The notes: a model not told the origin generated them from the sequence alone. 22,504 nucleotides of DNA from Hydrogenovibrio sp. UBA654 (GCA_002299585.1 DBOE01000010.1:1-22504); one strand, 5' to 3'; counted from the stretch's first letter, positions 1 to 7,245 are shown. Made by a program: numbers and translations.

Positions 1-221
1 GGTGCATAGCCTGCGGCATACAGCCCTCTATTTATTTCTTGTTTCGATAGATATAAAAAACTACCTATCTTAAGGAGGCACTGCCTGCTTGGCATAGAGC
101 GACCAGTTTCAATAAAACTGATGTGTTTGCTTGAAATATCTAGTTCAGTCGCTAATTGCAACTGGCTATATCTTCTTTGTTTTCGCCATTTACGGAGAAG
201 GCTTCCAAATGTATTTTTCAT
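1..221 (-). CDS. XRE-family helix-turn-helix regulator, N-terminal part (cut by window edge)
   Basis: Reading the minus strand from an ATG at 221 gives 73 codons without a stop, running off the left edge. The peptide begins MKNTFGSLLRKWRKQRRYSQ and continues with an XRE/MmyB-like pattern: WRKQR-YSQLQLA (first helices), then SxxHISFIETGRSMPSR (recognition helix and turn), ending in LYAAGYA. The W-R-K-Q, S-Q-x-x-L-A and F-I-E-T-G-R-S-x-P-S-R signatures are typical of the DNA-binding domain of regulators that carry a C-terminal MmyB-like ligand domain; that second domain would lie outside the window. It is divergent from the membrane protein at 329, so it may control that gene, itself, or both. 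No Shine-Dalgarno is visible, and a TATAAT lies only 6 nt before the ATG, which suggests a leaderless transcript. The family call is firm; the target is inference. Confidence 0.85.
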   Translation of the reverse strand, partial: MKNTFGSLLRKWRKQRRYSQLQLATELDISSKHISFIETGRSMPSRQCLLKIGSFLYLSKQEINRGLYAAGYA

Positions 222-227
222 GCTCTG

Positions 228-233
228 ATTATA
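228..233 (-). promoter_or_regulatory. -10 box of the XRE regulator (possible leaderless promoter)
   Basis: A perfect TATAAT on the minus strand ends 6 nt before the ATG at 221. Transcription starting about 7 nt downstream of a -10 box would begin at or next to that ATG. No good -35 hexamer is at the expected distance (GTGTTT is the closest), so the promoter may need an activator. Confidence 0.45.
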
Positions 234-256
234 ACGGTATTAATTTTAAAAAACAC

Positions 257-269
257 TACCTGTGAGGTA
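257..269. promoter_or_regulatory. 13-bp palindrome, candidate operator
   Basis: TACCT-GTG-AGGTA is a perfect 5-bp inverted repeat with a 3-bp centre. It sits between the divergent XRE regulator and the membrane protein, directly upstream of the plus-strand -35 box at 271 and close to the -35 slot of the minus-strand promoter. The position suits a binding site for the XRE dimer; this is inference from position and symmetry only. Confidence 0.4.
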
Positions 270-270
270 A

Positions 271-299
271 TTGTTTTACGAAACTCTGAAAGATATGAT
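271..299 (+). promoter_or_regulatory. Sigma70-type promoter of the small membrane protein gene
   Basis: TTGTTT (271-276) and TATGAT (294-299) are separated by 17 nt. The predicted start near 306 leaves a leader of about 22 nt before the ATG at 329, with AGAGGA 8-9 nt ahead of that ATG as ribosome binding site. Confidence 0.5.
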
Positions 300-328
300 T
301 TACTCTTTTTTTTAGAGGACTTTAAACC

Positions 329-778
329 ATGTACTGTTTTACAATTTCTACTAACACAAGAGCTAGACTAATGATGCTAGTCGCGGTTGTATTTTTTATC
401 TATGCCATCTTATGGGCATTAGCGCCTTTTTCATCGATAAACCTCCCTGCAAGGTTTATTCTGGATATATCAGACTGGCCTTTAGATAATTTATCCGCTC
501 CATTAGATAGAAATACCCAGTGGTTATCTGCGATTAGTTCGGGGTTATTAGCCGCAGTGTCGATATTCTTAGCAGGAATTGTTGTACCAGCGATAAAAGA
601 GAACAATAAAAGCGTGATTAACACGGCTATTTTTGCAATGCTTACTTGGTACACAATAGATGGTGTTGGTTCAATAGCGGCGGGCGTAACTTCTAATGTG
701 TTTTTTAATACCGTTTATTTGATATTAATCTTAATCCCTTTGACTGGCTGTAAAAAAGAGGGGTCTGTTCAAAAATAA
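329..778 (+). CDS. Small integral membrane protein, unknown function
   Basis: A 149-residue protein with about four predicted membrane helices: roughly residues 14-35, 70-90, 98-118 and 122-142. Between the first two helices lies a non-membrane stretch containing the motif PARFILDISDWPLD. I do not recognise a named family; the Asp/Trp/Pro-rich loop resembles uncharacterised membrane proteins of marine proteobacteria, but I cannot confirm that. The ATG at 329 is chosen because AGAGGA precedes it at good spacing; an internal Met near residue 15 is an alternative. It is divergent from an XRE regulator and may be its target. The stop codon ends at 778, and the convergent thiG stop begins at 779, with no terminator between them. 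Confidence 0.7.
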   Translation: MYCFTISTNTRARLMMLVAVVFFIYAILWALAPFSSINLPARFILDISDWPLDNLSAPLDRNTQWLSAISSGLLAAVSIFLAGIVVPAIKENNKSVINTAIFAMLTWYTIDGVGSIAAGVTSNVFFNTVYLILILIPLTGCKKEGSVQK

Positions 779-1570
779 CTAGTCATTATGCCAAAACGGC
801 GTGCCGATAGTTGGAGTTGATGGGCTGGCCAGTTCTTTTTTCTGCATCATGCCTGCTTGTTTGGCTAACACTCCTGCGTTTACGGCATTTTTAAATGCTG
901 TTGCCATAATAACGGGTTCGTTAGCAAGTGCGATGGCAGAATTTAATAGTATTCCATCATAGCCTATTTCTAGTGCTTGCACTGCATCAGAGGGCTTACC
1001 TATGCCGGCATCTACGATTAGATTTATATTAGGGTAGCGGTTTCTAATCGCTTCTAAATTATAGGGGTTCATCAGCCCTTTTCCTGAACCTATTGGTGAA
1101 CCCCATGGCATGAGAATATTGCAACCAGCATCGACTAATCTAGTTGCTAAAACGAGGTCGTCGGTGGTGTAAGGGAAAACTTCAAAGCCTTCTTTTATTA
1201 AAGCTTTTGTTGCCTTAACTAATTCAAATGGGTCTGGCTGAAGATTATATTGGTCGCCGATTACCTCTAGTTTAATCCAATTAGTAGCAAAGACTTCTCT
1301 CGCCATCATCGCGGTAGTTACTGCCTCTTTGGCAGTATGACAACCCGCAGTATTTGGCAAAACATTAATTTTTAAATCTTTAATTATCTGCCAAAACTCT
1401 TTCCCATCTTTATCGCCTGCTGCTTGCCTTCTTAATGAAACGGTTACTATTTCTGCCCTAGATGCTTGGATTGCCTCTACCATTATTTTTGGTGATGGAT
1501 AAAGAGCTGAGCCGATTATTAAACGACTATTAACTATTTTATCGCCAATGTTCCACGTGAAACCTTCCAC
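779..1570 (-). CDS. thiG: Thiazole synthase ThiG
   Basis: ThiG condenses 1-deoxy-D-xylulose 5-phosphate, dehydroglycine and sulfur from ThiS thiocarboxylate into the thiazole phosphate half of thiamine, in the cytoplasm. The 263-residue length fits the family (about 250-270). A (beta/alpha)8 barrel pattern is visible; the Schiff-base lysine is Lys100 in TNWIKLEVIGD, and the late phosphate-binding loops are MPWGSPIGSGKG, IVDAGIGKPSDA and LLNSAIA. The start is GTG at 1570, immediately after the thiS stop. A very strong AGGAGG lies 4 nt ahead of it, made by the last codons of thiS. It is last in the thiC-thiO-thiS-thiG operon under TPP riboswitch control. Its 3' end abuts the convergent membrane protein gene with no spacer. 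Confidence 0.97.
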   Translation of the reverse strand: MEGFTWNIGDKIVNSRLIIGSALYPSPKIMVEAIQASRAEIVTVSLRRQAAGDKDGKEFWQIIKDLKINVLPNTAGCHTAKEAVTTAMMAREVFATNWIKLEVIGDQYNLQPDPFELVKATKALIKEGFEVFPYTTDDLVLATRLVDAGCNILMPWGSPIGSGKGLMNPYNLEAIRNRYPNINLIVDAGIGKPSDAVQALEIGYDGILLNSAIALANEPVIMATAFKNAVNAGVLAKQAGMMQKKELASPSTPTIGTPFWHND

Positions 1571-1780
1571 TTAACCTCCTTGCATAGGTGCAACTATATC
1601 AATGCAATCATTGGCCTCAATCAATGTATTTTGATATTGCGACCTAGCTATAAAAGTTTCATTTAACGCTATGGCAACCTGCTCATTTTTATAGCCTTGC
1701 TTATCTAAAACTTGCTGCAGGTTTAAGCCTTGTGTAAGAATGGTTTTTTTACCATTAACCACTACTGATAATTCACTCAT
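1571..1780 (-). CDS. thiS: Sulfur carrier protein ThiS
   Basis: A 69-residue ubiquitin-like protein of usual ThiS length, ending in the required Gly-Gly (PMQGG). The C-terminal glycine is adenylated and thiocarboxylated, and then hands sulfur to ThiG. The ATG at 1780 overlaps the thiO stop as ATGA and has AAGGAG upstream, so translation is probably coupled. Its own stop is followed directly by the thiG GTG, and its last codons CAA GGA GGT also form the thiG ribosome binding site. No ThiF-type activating enzyme is encoded in the window, so activation must come from elsewhere in the genome, possibly from an enzyme shared with MoaD. Confidence 0.95.
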   Translation of the reverse strand: MSELSVVVNGKKTILTQGLNLQQVLDKQGYKNEQVAIALNETFIARSQYQNTLIEANDCIDIVAPMQGG

Positions 1781-2811
1781 AAAATCTCCTTTAGAGCTTG
1801 TTCTACCATTGATGGGGCTAATAAATAGCCGTGACGATATAAACCATTAATGGTTATTAGTTTATTCTCTTTAGTTATTTTTGGTAAATTATCGGCTAAT
1901 GCTGGGCGACAATTGGTTAGCATTTTAACGATTCTTGCTTCTCCAAAACCAGGATGAATTGTATAAACCGCTGACAATAACTCCAAGGCTGAACGAACCG
2001 ACATAGGGCTTTGATCTTCACTTTCAATTTGTGTTGCTCCAACTACATATCTGCCATTTTTGCGTGGTACAACATAAATTTTATAACGAGGGTGTTGCAA
2101 ACGGACAGGACGAGTTATTTTAACTTCTGGAGCATCTAGCCAAAAAACTTCTCCTCTTACTCCACGCAAACCAGCAAGATCTTTTTTGGCCCCTAAGCCT
2201 CTACTGTCAAAAACCAAATCAAAGTAATAAGTTTTCTCATCATCTTCACAAATTACCCCCCCCTCCGCAGAAACTTTACTGACTTTATGTTTTGTAAACC
2301 ATTTTATTTGCGGGTTACTTAATAAATAATTAGTTGAAGCCTGCATAAATTGTTGGGAGTCTATTTGACCTTCATTTTTAATATAAAACCCTTGTTGATG
2401 ATGAGAAAGATCAGACTCTAATTTTTCAATATCCTCAGCATTCAAACTTTCAATTTCACCAGCAATACTAACTTTATGTTGTATATTGCTAATAAATTGC
2501 TCTAGCTCTGCCATGTCTTGTGGGTGGGCTAAAATTAAACTTCCGACCAATTGCATAGCATCTTGTGCATTAATTTGCTTAAGTAGGCCTTCCCATAATA
2601 ATATAGAGTGCTTACCTAACTCAAACATCTCTGACTCGGCAGTTTCCAACTCTGAAAGGGGGGCTAACATACCAGCCGCAGTCATGGCAGCAGCATTATT
2701 ACCCGTGGCATCATCTTTATCAAACAAAGTTATTTCATAACCTTGTTTGATAAGATTTAGTGCCACTACTCTACCAACTAAACCTGCCCCAACTATAGCA
2801 ATAGTTTTCAT
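1777..2811 (-). CDS. thiO: Glycine oxidase ThiO (FAD-dependent)
   Basis: ThiO oxidises glycine to the imine (dehydroglycine) used by ThiG, an oxygen-dependent alternative to the radical SAM enzyme ThiH. The 344-residue protein opens with the dinucleotide-binding fold IVGAGLVG (Gly8, Gly10, Gly13) followed by an acidic strand end (LFDKD), and has the DAO-family late motif GRYVVGATQIESED and C-terminal NGLYRHGYLLAP. The ATG at 2811 lies 3 nt after the thiC stop, and the gene overlaps thiS by 4 nt. A run of eight C on the plus strand (2256-2263) encodes Gly184-Gly185; slippage there would truncate the protein in its middle. Use of ThiO rather than ThiH implies aerobic or microaerobic thiazole synthesis. 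Confidence 0.92.
   Translation of the reverse strand: MKTIAIVGAGLVGRVVALNLIKQGYEITLFDKDDATGNNAAAMTAAGMLAPLSELETAESEMFELGKHSILLWEGLLKQINAQDAMQLVGSLILAHPQDMAELEQFISNIQHKVSIAGEIESLNAEDIEKLESDLSHHQQGFYIKNEGQIDSQQFMQASTNYLLSNPQIKWFTKHKVSKVSAEGGVICEDDEKTYYFDLVFDSRGLGAKKDLAGLRGVRGEVFWLDAPEVKITRPVRLQHPRYKIYVVPRKNGRYVVGATQIESEDQSPMSVRSALELLSAVYTIHPGFGEARIVKMLTNCRPALADNLPKITKENKLITINGLYRHGYLLAPSMVEQALKEIL
2256..2263. repeat. C8 homopolymer inside thiO
   Basis: Eight consecutive C on the plus strand, reading GGG GGG G in the coding sense across Gly184, Gly185 and the first base of Val186. It is one of five long G/C runs in this AT-rich window. The reading frame is intact in this sequence. Confidence 0.95.
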
Positions 2812-2814
2812 TGC

Positions 2815-4728
2815 TTAAGGTACAGTTATATCTTTACTGGTAATATCAACAATGTTTACATAAATCTCGCCACCTTTTTCTTTAAAGTCTTTCGACATTT
2901 CATTCATGCCCTGCTCAATAGCTTGCTCATCATTTAAACCATTCGCATCTGCATAATCACGCACATCTTGCGATATTTTCATTGAACAAAACTTAGGTCC
3001 ACACATTGAACAAAAATGGGCTACTTTTGCTGACTCTCTTGGTAGAGTTTCATCATGATATTCACGAGCTTTATCTGGGTCTAAACCTAAATTAAACTGA
3101 TCTTCCCAGCGGAATTCAAACCTTGCTAAAGACAAAGCATCATCACGACTTCTGGCTCCTGGATGCCCTTTTGCCAAATCTGCAGCATGAGCTGCTAGCT
3201 TGTAAGTAATTAAACCCTCTTTTACATCATCTCTATTTGGCAAGCCTAGATGCTCTTTAGGAGTAACATAACATAACATTGCACAACCAAACCAACCGAT
3301 CATTGCAGCTCCAATCCCAGAAGTAATATGGTCATAACCTGGAGCTATATCGGTTGTTAATGGCCCTAATGTGTAGAAAGGTGCTTCATCGCAAATCTCT
3401 AATTGTTTGTCCATGTTTTCTTTAATCATATGCATTGGTACATGCCCTGGTCCTTCTATAATAACTTGTACATCATGCTTCCAAGCTATTTTTGTTAGCT
3501 CACCAAGTGTTTCTAATTCTGCAAATTGTGCTTGATCATTAGCATCGGCAACTGAACCAGGTCTTAAGCCATCACCTAACGAAAATGAAACATCATATTT
3601 TTTCATTATTTCACAAATTTCTTCAAAGTGAGTGTATAAGAAATTTTCTTTATGATGCGTAATACACCATTTTGCGAGAATAGCTCCGCCACGAGAAACT
3701 ATACCCGTTACTCGCCTAGTAGTCATTGGAATATAGCGTAACAGAACACCGGCATGAATCGTAAAATAATCCACGCCCTGCTCGGCTTGCTCAATTAAGG
3801 TATCGCGAAAAACTTCCCAAGTTAAATCTTCAGCTATGCCGTTTACCTTTTCTAACGCTTGATAAATAGGCACTGTACCAATTGGCACTGGCGAGTTGCG
3901 TAAAATCCAATCTCTTGTAGTATGAATGTTTTGTCCCGTGGATAAATCCATTACAGTATCCCCCCCCCAACGAGTTGACCAAACCATTTTCTCAACCTCT
4001 TCACCAATTGATGAAGTAGTTGCAGAATTACCAATATTAGCATTAACCTTTACTAAAAAATTGCGCCCAATAATCATCGGTTCTAATTCTGGGTGGTTAA
4101 TATTACAAGGAATTACCGCTCTACCTCGTGCCACCTCTTCGCACACAAATTCTGCGGTAATCTGCTCTGGTAAACTAGCTCCATGATGCTCACCTCTTAA
4201 ACGAAACTCCCTTTCAGGATCGCTCAAAAATTGTTCTGCCATAGCTCTATTTTGATTTTCACGAATAGCAATAAACTCCATCTCCGGAGTTATAATTCCT
4301 TGACGGGCATAGTGTAGCTGGGTTACATTTTTACCTTCTTTAGCTCTTAATGGTGTACGCACTAAACTAGAAGCCCCTGCGATTGCGGTCTCCATTTGTT
4401 TGTAATTCCTATAGCCATTATCTTTTGGGTCAATAATTCGTCCGTTATACTCTTCAACATCACCACGATCGGCAATCCAACTTTTCCGAACCGCTTCTAA
4501 GCCCTGCACAACATCTATTTCTTTTACTGGATCAGTATAAGCACCTGAAGTATCATAGACAATAACCTTGTCATCATTAGTTAGGGTAATTTCGCGCATA
4601 GGTACTTTAAGCTCAGGATATATTTCCCCTGCTACATAAATTTTTTTTGAAGCTGGCAAAGGTTTAGTCGTTAAAATTTCATTAGAGGCAGGTAAAGCGT
4701 CTTTAAAGGCTGTCATGTGGTTGCTCAC
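2815..4728 (-). CDS. thiC: Phosphomethylpyrimidine synthase ThiC
   Basis: ThiC converts aminoimidazole ribotide into HMP phosphate, the pyrimidine half of thiamine, in a radical SAM reaction. The 637-residue length is normal for the proteobacterial form with its extra N-terminal domain. The C-terminal 4Fe-4S motif CSMCGPKFC has Cys573, Cys576 and Cys581. Core signatures such as WGGDTVMDLSTG, FSLGDGLRPGS and EGPGHVPMHMI are all present. The start is uncertain: GTG at 4728 and an ATG four codons later (4716) are both possible, and neither has a clear Shine-Dalgarno. It is first in the operon behind the TPP riboswitch. A C9 run at 3960-3968 encodes the conserved Trp254-Gly-Gly. Confidence 0.97.
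   Translation of the reverse strand: MSNHMTAFKDALPASNEILTTKPLPASKKIYVAGEIYPELKVPMREITLTNDDKVIVYDTSGAYTDPVKEIDVVQGLEAVRKSWIADRGDVEEYNGRIIDPKDNGYRNYKQMETAIAGASSLVRTPLRAKEGKNVTQLHYARQGIITPEMEFIAIRENQNRAMAEQFLSDPEREFRLRGEHHGASLPEQITAEFVCEEVARGRAVIPCNINHPELEPMIIGRNFLVKVNANIGNSATTSSIGEEVEKMVWSTRWGGDTVMDLSTGQNIHTTRDWILRNSPVPIGTVPIYQALEKVNGIAEDLTWEVFRDTLIEQAEQGVDYFTIHAGVLLRYIPMTTRRVTGIVSRGGAILAKWCITHHKENFLYTHFEEICEIMKKYDVSFSLGDGLRPGSVADANDQAQFAELETLGELTKIAWKHDVQVIIEGPGHVPMHMIKENMDKQLEICDEAPFYTLGPLTTDIAPGYDHITSGIGAAMIGWFGCAMLCYVTPKEHLGLPNRDDVKEGLITYKLAAHAADLAKGHPGARSRDDALSLARFEFRWEDQFNLGLDPDKAREYHDETLPRESAKVAHFCSMCGPKFCSMKISQDVRDYADANGLNDEQAIEQGMNEMSKDFKEKGGEIYVNIVDITSKDITVP
3960..3968. repeat. C9 homopolymer inside thiC
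   Basis: Nine consecutive C on the plus strand, reading TGG GGG GGG G in the coding sense across Trp254, Gly255, Gly256 and the first base of Asp257. The run sits in a conserved part of ThiC. The frame is open as sequenced. Confidence 0.95.
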
Positions 4729-4816
4729 TTTATTTATTATATTTGTTAACTTATATTTTAATAAAGTAGAAAAGAGTACAGAAAAACATACAGCAGAAAA
4801 CCATATATTATAACTG

Positions 4817-4911
4817 CAACACCCTTCCCTACGCTGGAATTAACCAGATCAAGTTCAACGGGATCAGCAATTGCTATCTCAGCTTATAAAATTAAAGCAC
4901 CCCGAGAGTTG
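4817..4911 (-). promoter_or_regulatory. TPP riboswitch (THI element) controlling thiCOSG
   Basis: On the minus strand the aptamer landmarks occur in order: CTCGGGGTGC (P1/P2 side), GCTGAGA (the conserved pyrimidine-sensing bulge), TGATCCC, then GAACTTGATCTGG, TTAATTCCAGCGTAGGGAA, and a closing GGGTGTTG that pairs with CAACTCTC to form P1. This is the standard THI box, which binds thiamine pyrophosphate and lowers expression of the downstream operon. About 88 nt separate the aptamer from the thiC start. I see no intrinsic terminator with a U-tract in that stretch and no strong Shine-Dalgarno to sequester, so the expression mechanism is not evident (Rho or translation-level control are possible). 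Confidence 0.95.
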
Positions 4912-4928
4912 TGTTAATATTAACACAA
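4909..4928. promoter_or_regulatory. Perfect 20-bp palindrome at the upstream edge of the riboswitch
   Basis: TTGTGTTAAT is followed directly by its exact reverse complement ATTAACACAA. The palindrome lies between thiC (minus) and the gamma carbonic anhydrase gene (plus) and shares 3 nt with the P1 stem of the TPP aptamer. As DNA it could be an operator for a symmetric dimer. As RNA on the minus strand it could form a hairpin stacked against P1. It also contains -10-like AT sequence. Its role is unknown. Confidence 0.6.
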
Positions 4929-4979
4929 TAGAGCTAAAAAATCATTAAAACATGCTCCCAAACAAAAGGGAAAAATAAA

Positions 4980-5510
4980 ATGGGCATCAGAACATATTTA
5001 GGGATTTATCCAAAAATAAGCCAAACCGCATGGGTAGATAAATCTGCAGTAGTTATTGGCAAATGCGAATTAGCTGAACAAGTAAGTATTTGGCCAAATG
5101 CTACTTTACGCGGCGATGTAAATAGCATTAAAGTTGGGGAAAGAAGCAACATTCAAGACGGAGCCGTTTTACATTGCACACATGATTCTGCCAATACTAA
5201 AGGCTCACACTGTATTGTTGGTGCGGATGTAACTGTTGGGCATAATGCTATTTTGCACGGCTGTATCATTGAAGATGAATGTTTAATTGGCATGGGCGCT
5301 ACTATTTTAGATAATGCCATTATCCCAAAACATACTTTAATTGGCGCTAACTCTCTAGTTCCTGCCGGCAAAGCACTAGAAAGTGGTTATTTATATCTTG
5401 GCTCACCAGCTAAAAAAGCTCGGGCTTTAACTGCTGAAGAAAAAAAGTTTTTTAAATATTCTGCCGCACACTATGTGAAATTAAAAGATGACTTCAAAAA
5501 TAACAGCTAA
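4980..5510 (+). CDS. Gamma-class carbonic anhydrase family protein (YrdA-like, left-handed beta-helix)
   Basis: A 176-residue protein with hexapeptide repeats over most of its length, matching the YrdA/PaaY branch of gamma carbonic anhydrases, which fold as trimers of left-handed beta-helices. The three metal-ligand histidines expected for the class are present: His65 (AVLHCTH), His88 and His93 (VTVGHNAILHG). Family members hydrate CO2, although several YrdA-type proteins show weak or no activity, so true carbonic anhydrase activity is not proven by sequence. For a sulfur-oxidising autotroph a bicarbonate role would fit, but that is inference. It has AAGGGA upstream and is divergent from the thiamine operon. 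Its stop codon forms part of an 11-bp inverted repeat. Confidence 0.9.
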   Translation: MGIRTYLGIYPKISQTAWVDKSAVVIGKCELAEQVSIWPNATLRGDVNSIKVGERSNIQDGAVLHCTHDSANTKGSHCIVGADVTVGHNAILHGCIIEDECLIGMGATILDNAIIPKHTLIGANSLVPAGKALESGYLYLGSPAKKARALTAEEKKFFKYSAAHYVKLKDDFKNNS

Positions 5511-5531
5511 ATGTTCCAAATGGAACATTTA
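5508..5531. repeat. 11-bp inverted repeat at the 3' end of the carbonic anhydrase gene
   Basis: TAAATGTTCCA and its exact complement TGGAACATTTA are separated by only AA. The first TAA is the gene's stop codon. There is no T-tract after the stem, so it is not a standard intrinsic terminator. It may act as an mRNA 3'-end stabiliser or a protein-binding site. Confidence 0.6.
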
Positions 5532-5808
5532 AGTGCCTCCCATAGAAGTCTTACTAACATAAGGCATTGATTTATAAGGAAGTTACTACCTTATTTTTAC
5601 CTGCTCTAAATTTACACCCCTAAGGAGTTTTTTTACATTCTTTAGCACCAGAGTAGGGAAAAAGTCACTCTCCTGTTAAGCAGCAAGTATGGGGCTAAAT
5701 GCAACATAAAATAACTTTTTCCTTATAATTTATACAAATTTATCTATTTCTGCTCAAAAATCTTATAAAATAATCTAAATTTATCAAATAATACTTTAGG
5801 GATTTAAT
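5532..5808. other. Intergenic region, no gene assigned
   Basis: The 298-bp gap between the carbonic anhydrase and MYG1 genes is one of the longest non-coding stretches here. All forward frames contain frequent stops and I see no protein or tRNA. A weak stem-loop, ATAAGG/CCTTAT (5574-5594) with a 9-nt loop and a following TTTTT, could be a poor terminator. AGAGT/ACTCT (about 5650-5672) is another small repeat. A TATAAT at 5724-5729 could be a -10 box for the downstream gene, but it has no good -35. Confidence 0.5.
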
Positions 5809-6651
5809 ATGCTAGTAACCCACTCAGGAAGATTTCATGCTGATGAAGTATTTGCAACTGCCATGGTTTTAATGGTACAAAAACATGAAATAATTCGTAC
5901 TAGAGATGAAACAGTAATTAACCAAGCTGAGATAGTTTTAGATGTAGGAGCAGAATATAATCCTGAAAAACTGCGCTTTGACCACCACCAAAATAGCTTT
6001 GTTCGCACTCGTAAAGATGGACCCCCTTTTGCCACCGCTGGATTAATTTGGGAATTTTACGGCTCAGATATTTTAAAGCAAAAAGGCTTAAGTGATGATT
6101 ATGAAATTCAATTTGTAATTAACAGGGTAGATGCAAAAATAATTGCCGATATAGATGCGGTGGACAATGGTTTATTTAGTGATGATCCTCGTCCTTCTAT
6201 CTCACTAGTCATTGCGATGATGAATCAAAAACCAACTGCTAGTGATGATGAACAACTGGCTGCCTTTTTTCATGCCCTAACAATATCTAAAGGTATTTTG
6301 AATAACTTTATCGACCAAGCTATTGGCGAAGCTCGCGATATTATTGAGCTAAAAAAATCTGCCAAACAAGTAATTAATGGTATATTAATTTTAGAAAAAA
6401 AACTATCCTTTAAAGACTTTTTGCGCTCACAACCACAGATTAAAAGGGTGGTTTACCCAAGACCTGAAGATGCCTATGGAGTATTTTGTAATAACAAAAA
6501 GAATCATCTTTCAAAAAAAATAAGAGGTTTACGGGAAGAAGAATTAAACCAAGCAACTGGCTTAACAGATGCAGTTTTTTGCCATAAAACTGGTTTTATG
6601 GCAGTCTGTAAAAGCCTGGAAAGTGCCTTAATACTTGCTAAAAACTACTAA
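5809..6651 (+). CDS. MYG1 family protein (UPF0160), predicted metal-dependent hydrolase/exonuclease
   Basis: A 280-residue protein with the MYG1 signatures: THSGRFHADEVFA at residues 4-16, DVGAEYNPEKLRFDHHQ at about 46-62, and the C-terminal sections GLREEEL and CHKTGFMAVCKS. The DHH-like aspartate and histidine clusters are consistent with a metal-dependent phosphoesterase; eukaryotic MYG1 is a 3'-5' RNA exonuclease. The bacterial role is not established, and some homologues are annotated only as metal-dependent protein hydrolases. The start is supported by TTAGGGA 6-7 nt upstream. It is followed at 33 bp by the thioredoxin-fold gene on the same strand. Confidence 0.88.
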   Translation: MLVTHSGRFHADEVFATAMVLMVQKHEIIRTRDETVINQAEIVLDVGAEYNPEKLRFDHHQNSFVRTRKDGPPFATAGLIWEFYGSDILKQKGLSDDYEIQFVINRVDAKIIADIDAVDNGLFSDDPRPSISLVIAMMNQKPTASDDEQLAAFFHALTISKGILNNFIDQAIGEARDIIELKKSAKQVINGILILEKKLSFKDFLRSQPQIKRVVYPRPEDAYGVFCNNKKNHLSKKIRGLREEELNQATGLTDAVFCHKTGFMAVCKSLESALILAKNY

Positions 6652-6683
6652 GGAGCCTCTAATTAACAAACTAGGAAAATAAA

Positions 6684-7241
6684 ATGGCTAGCCTAACAAC
6701 CCCAATATGTGAATTTAATAAACCAGCAACAGACTTTGAACTACTAGGTACCGACGGTAATAATTGGACACTAGACAAGGCGAAAGGCAAAAATGGATTG
6801 CTAGTCATGTTTATTTGCAACCATTGCCCCTATGTTAAATCGATTCAGCACCGTTTAGTTACCGACTTAACTAGTCTGCGAGACAATCATCAAATCAACT
6901 CAATCGCCATTATGTCAAATGACCCAGAGGAGTATGCAGAAGATTCTTTCGCTAACATGAAAAAAATAGCTGAAGATATGGGCTTTCCTTTCCCTTATGT
7001 AATTGATAAAACCCAAGCAATAGCCAAAGCTTACGGGGCAGTTTGTACCCCTGATTTTTTTGGCTATAATCAAAATCTAAAATTACAATATCGTGGTAGA
7101 TTAGATGAATCTCGCAAGCAAACTTCACCAGAAGATGTGCGTCGTGACCTGCTAGAGGCAATGATTGAAGTGGCTCAAACGGGCAAAGGGCCCTTAGAGC
7201 AAATACCATCTATGGGATGTTCAATTAAATGGCGGCAATAA
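6684..7241 (+). CDS. Thioredoxin-fold (AhpC/TSA-like) family protein with CNHC motif
   Basis: A 185-residue cytoplasmic protein (no signal peptide) with the beta strand VMFICNHCPYVK. The redox pair Cys45-Asn-His-Cys48 is characteristic of a bacterial thioredoxin-like group related to peroxiredoxins and resA-like proteins. Other family landmarks are the strand IAIMSNDPEEYAED, FPFPYVIDKTQAIAKAYGAVCTPDFF with a cis-proline after Thr, and a C-terminal PSMGCSIKW. It is likely a thiol-disulfide oxidoreductase; the substrate is unknown. AGGAAAATAAA precedes the ATG. It lies in line with the MYG1 gene and a small membrane protein gene. Confidence 0.85.
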   Translation: MASLTTPICEFNKPATDFELLGTDGNNWTLDKAKGKNGLLVMFICNHCPYVKSIQHRLVTDLTSLRDNHQINSIAIMSNDPEEYAEDSFANMKKIAEDMGFPFPYVIDKTQAIAKAYGAVCTPDFFGYNQNLKLQYRGRLDESRKQTSPEDVRRDLLEAMIEVAQTGKGPLEQIPSMGCSIKWRQ

Positions 7242-7245
7242 ACTA

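Noticed and set aside
156..371. 71-residue plus-strand ORF
   Set aside because: It overlaps the XRE regulator (antisense) and the start of the membrane protein gene, has no ribosome binding site and no protein character.
3926..4186. 86-residue ORF antisense to thiC
   Set aside because: It is a shadow frame of a highly conserved gene; the same holds for the opposite-strand ORFs in thiO, thiED, aroE, soxD, moaA, moaC and exbD.
4729..4816. 12-codon upstream ORF between the riboswitch and thiC
   Set aside because: It has no ribosome binding site and a random-looking sequence in AT-rich DNA.
5611..5640. Intrinsic terminator around ACCCC TAA GGAGT with a T7 run
   Set aside because: The stem has a mismatch in only five pairs and a 3-nt loop; too weak to call.
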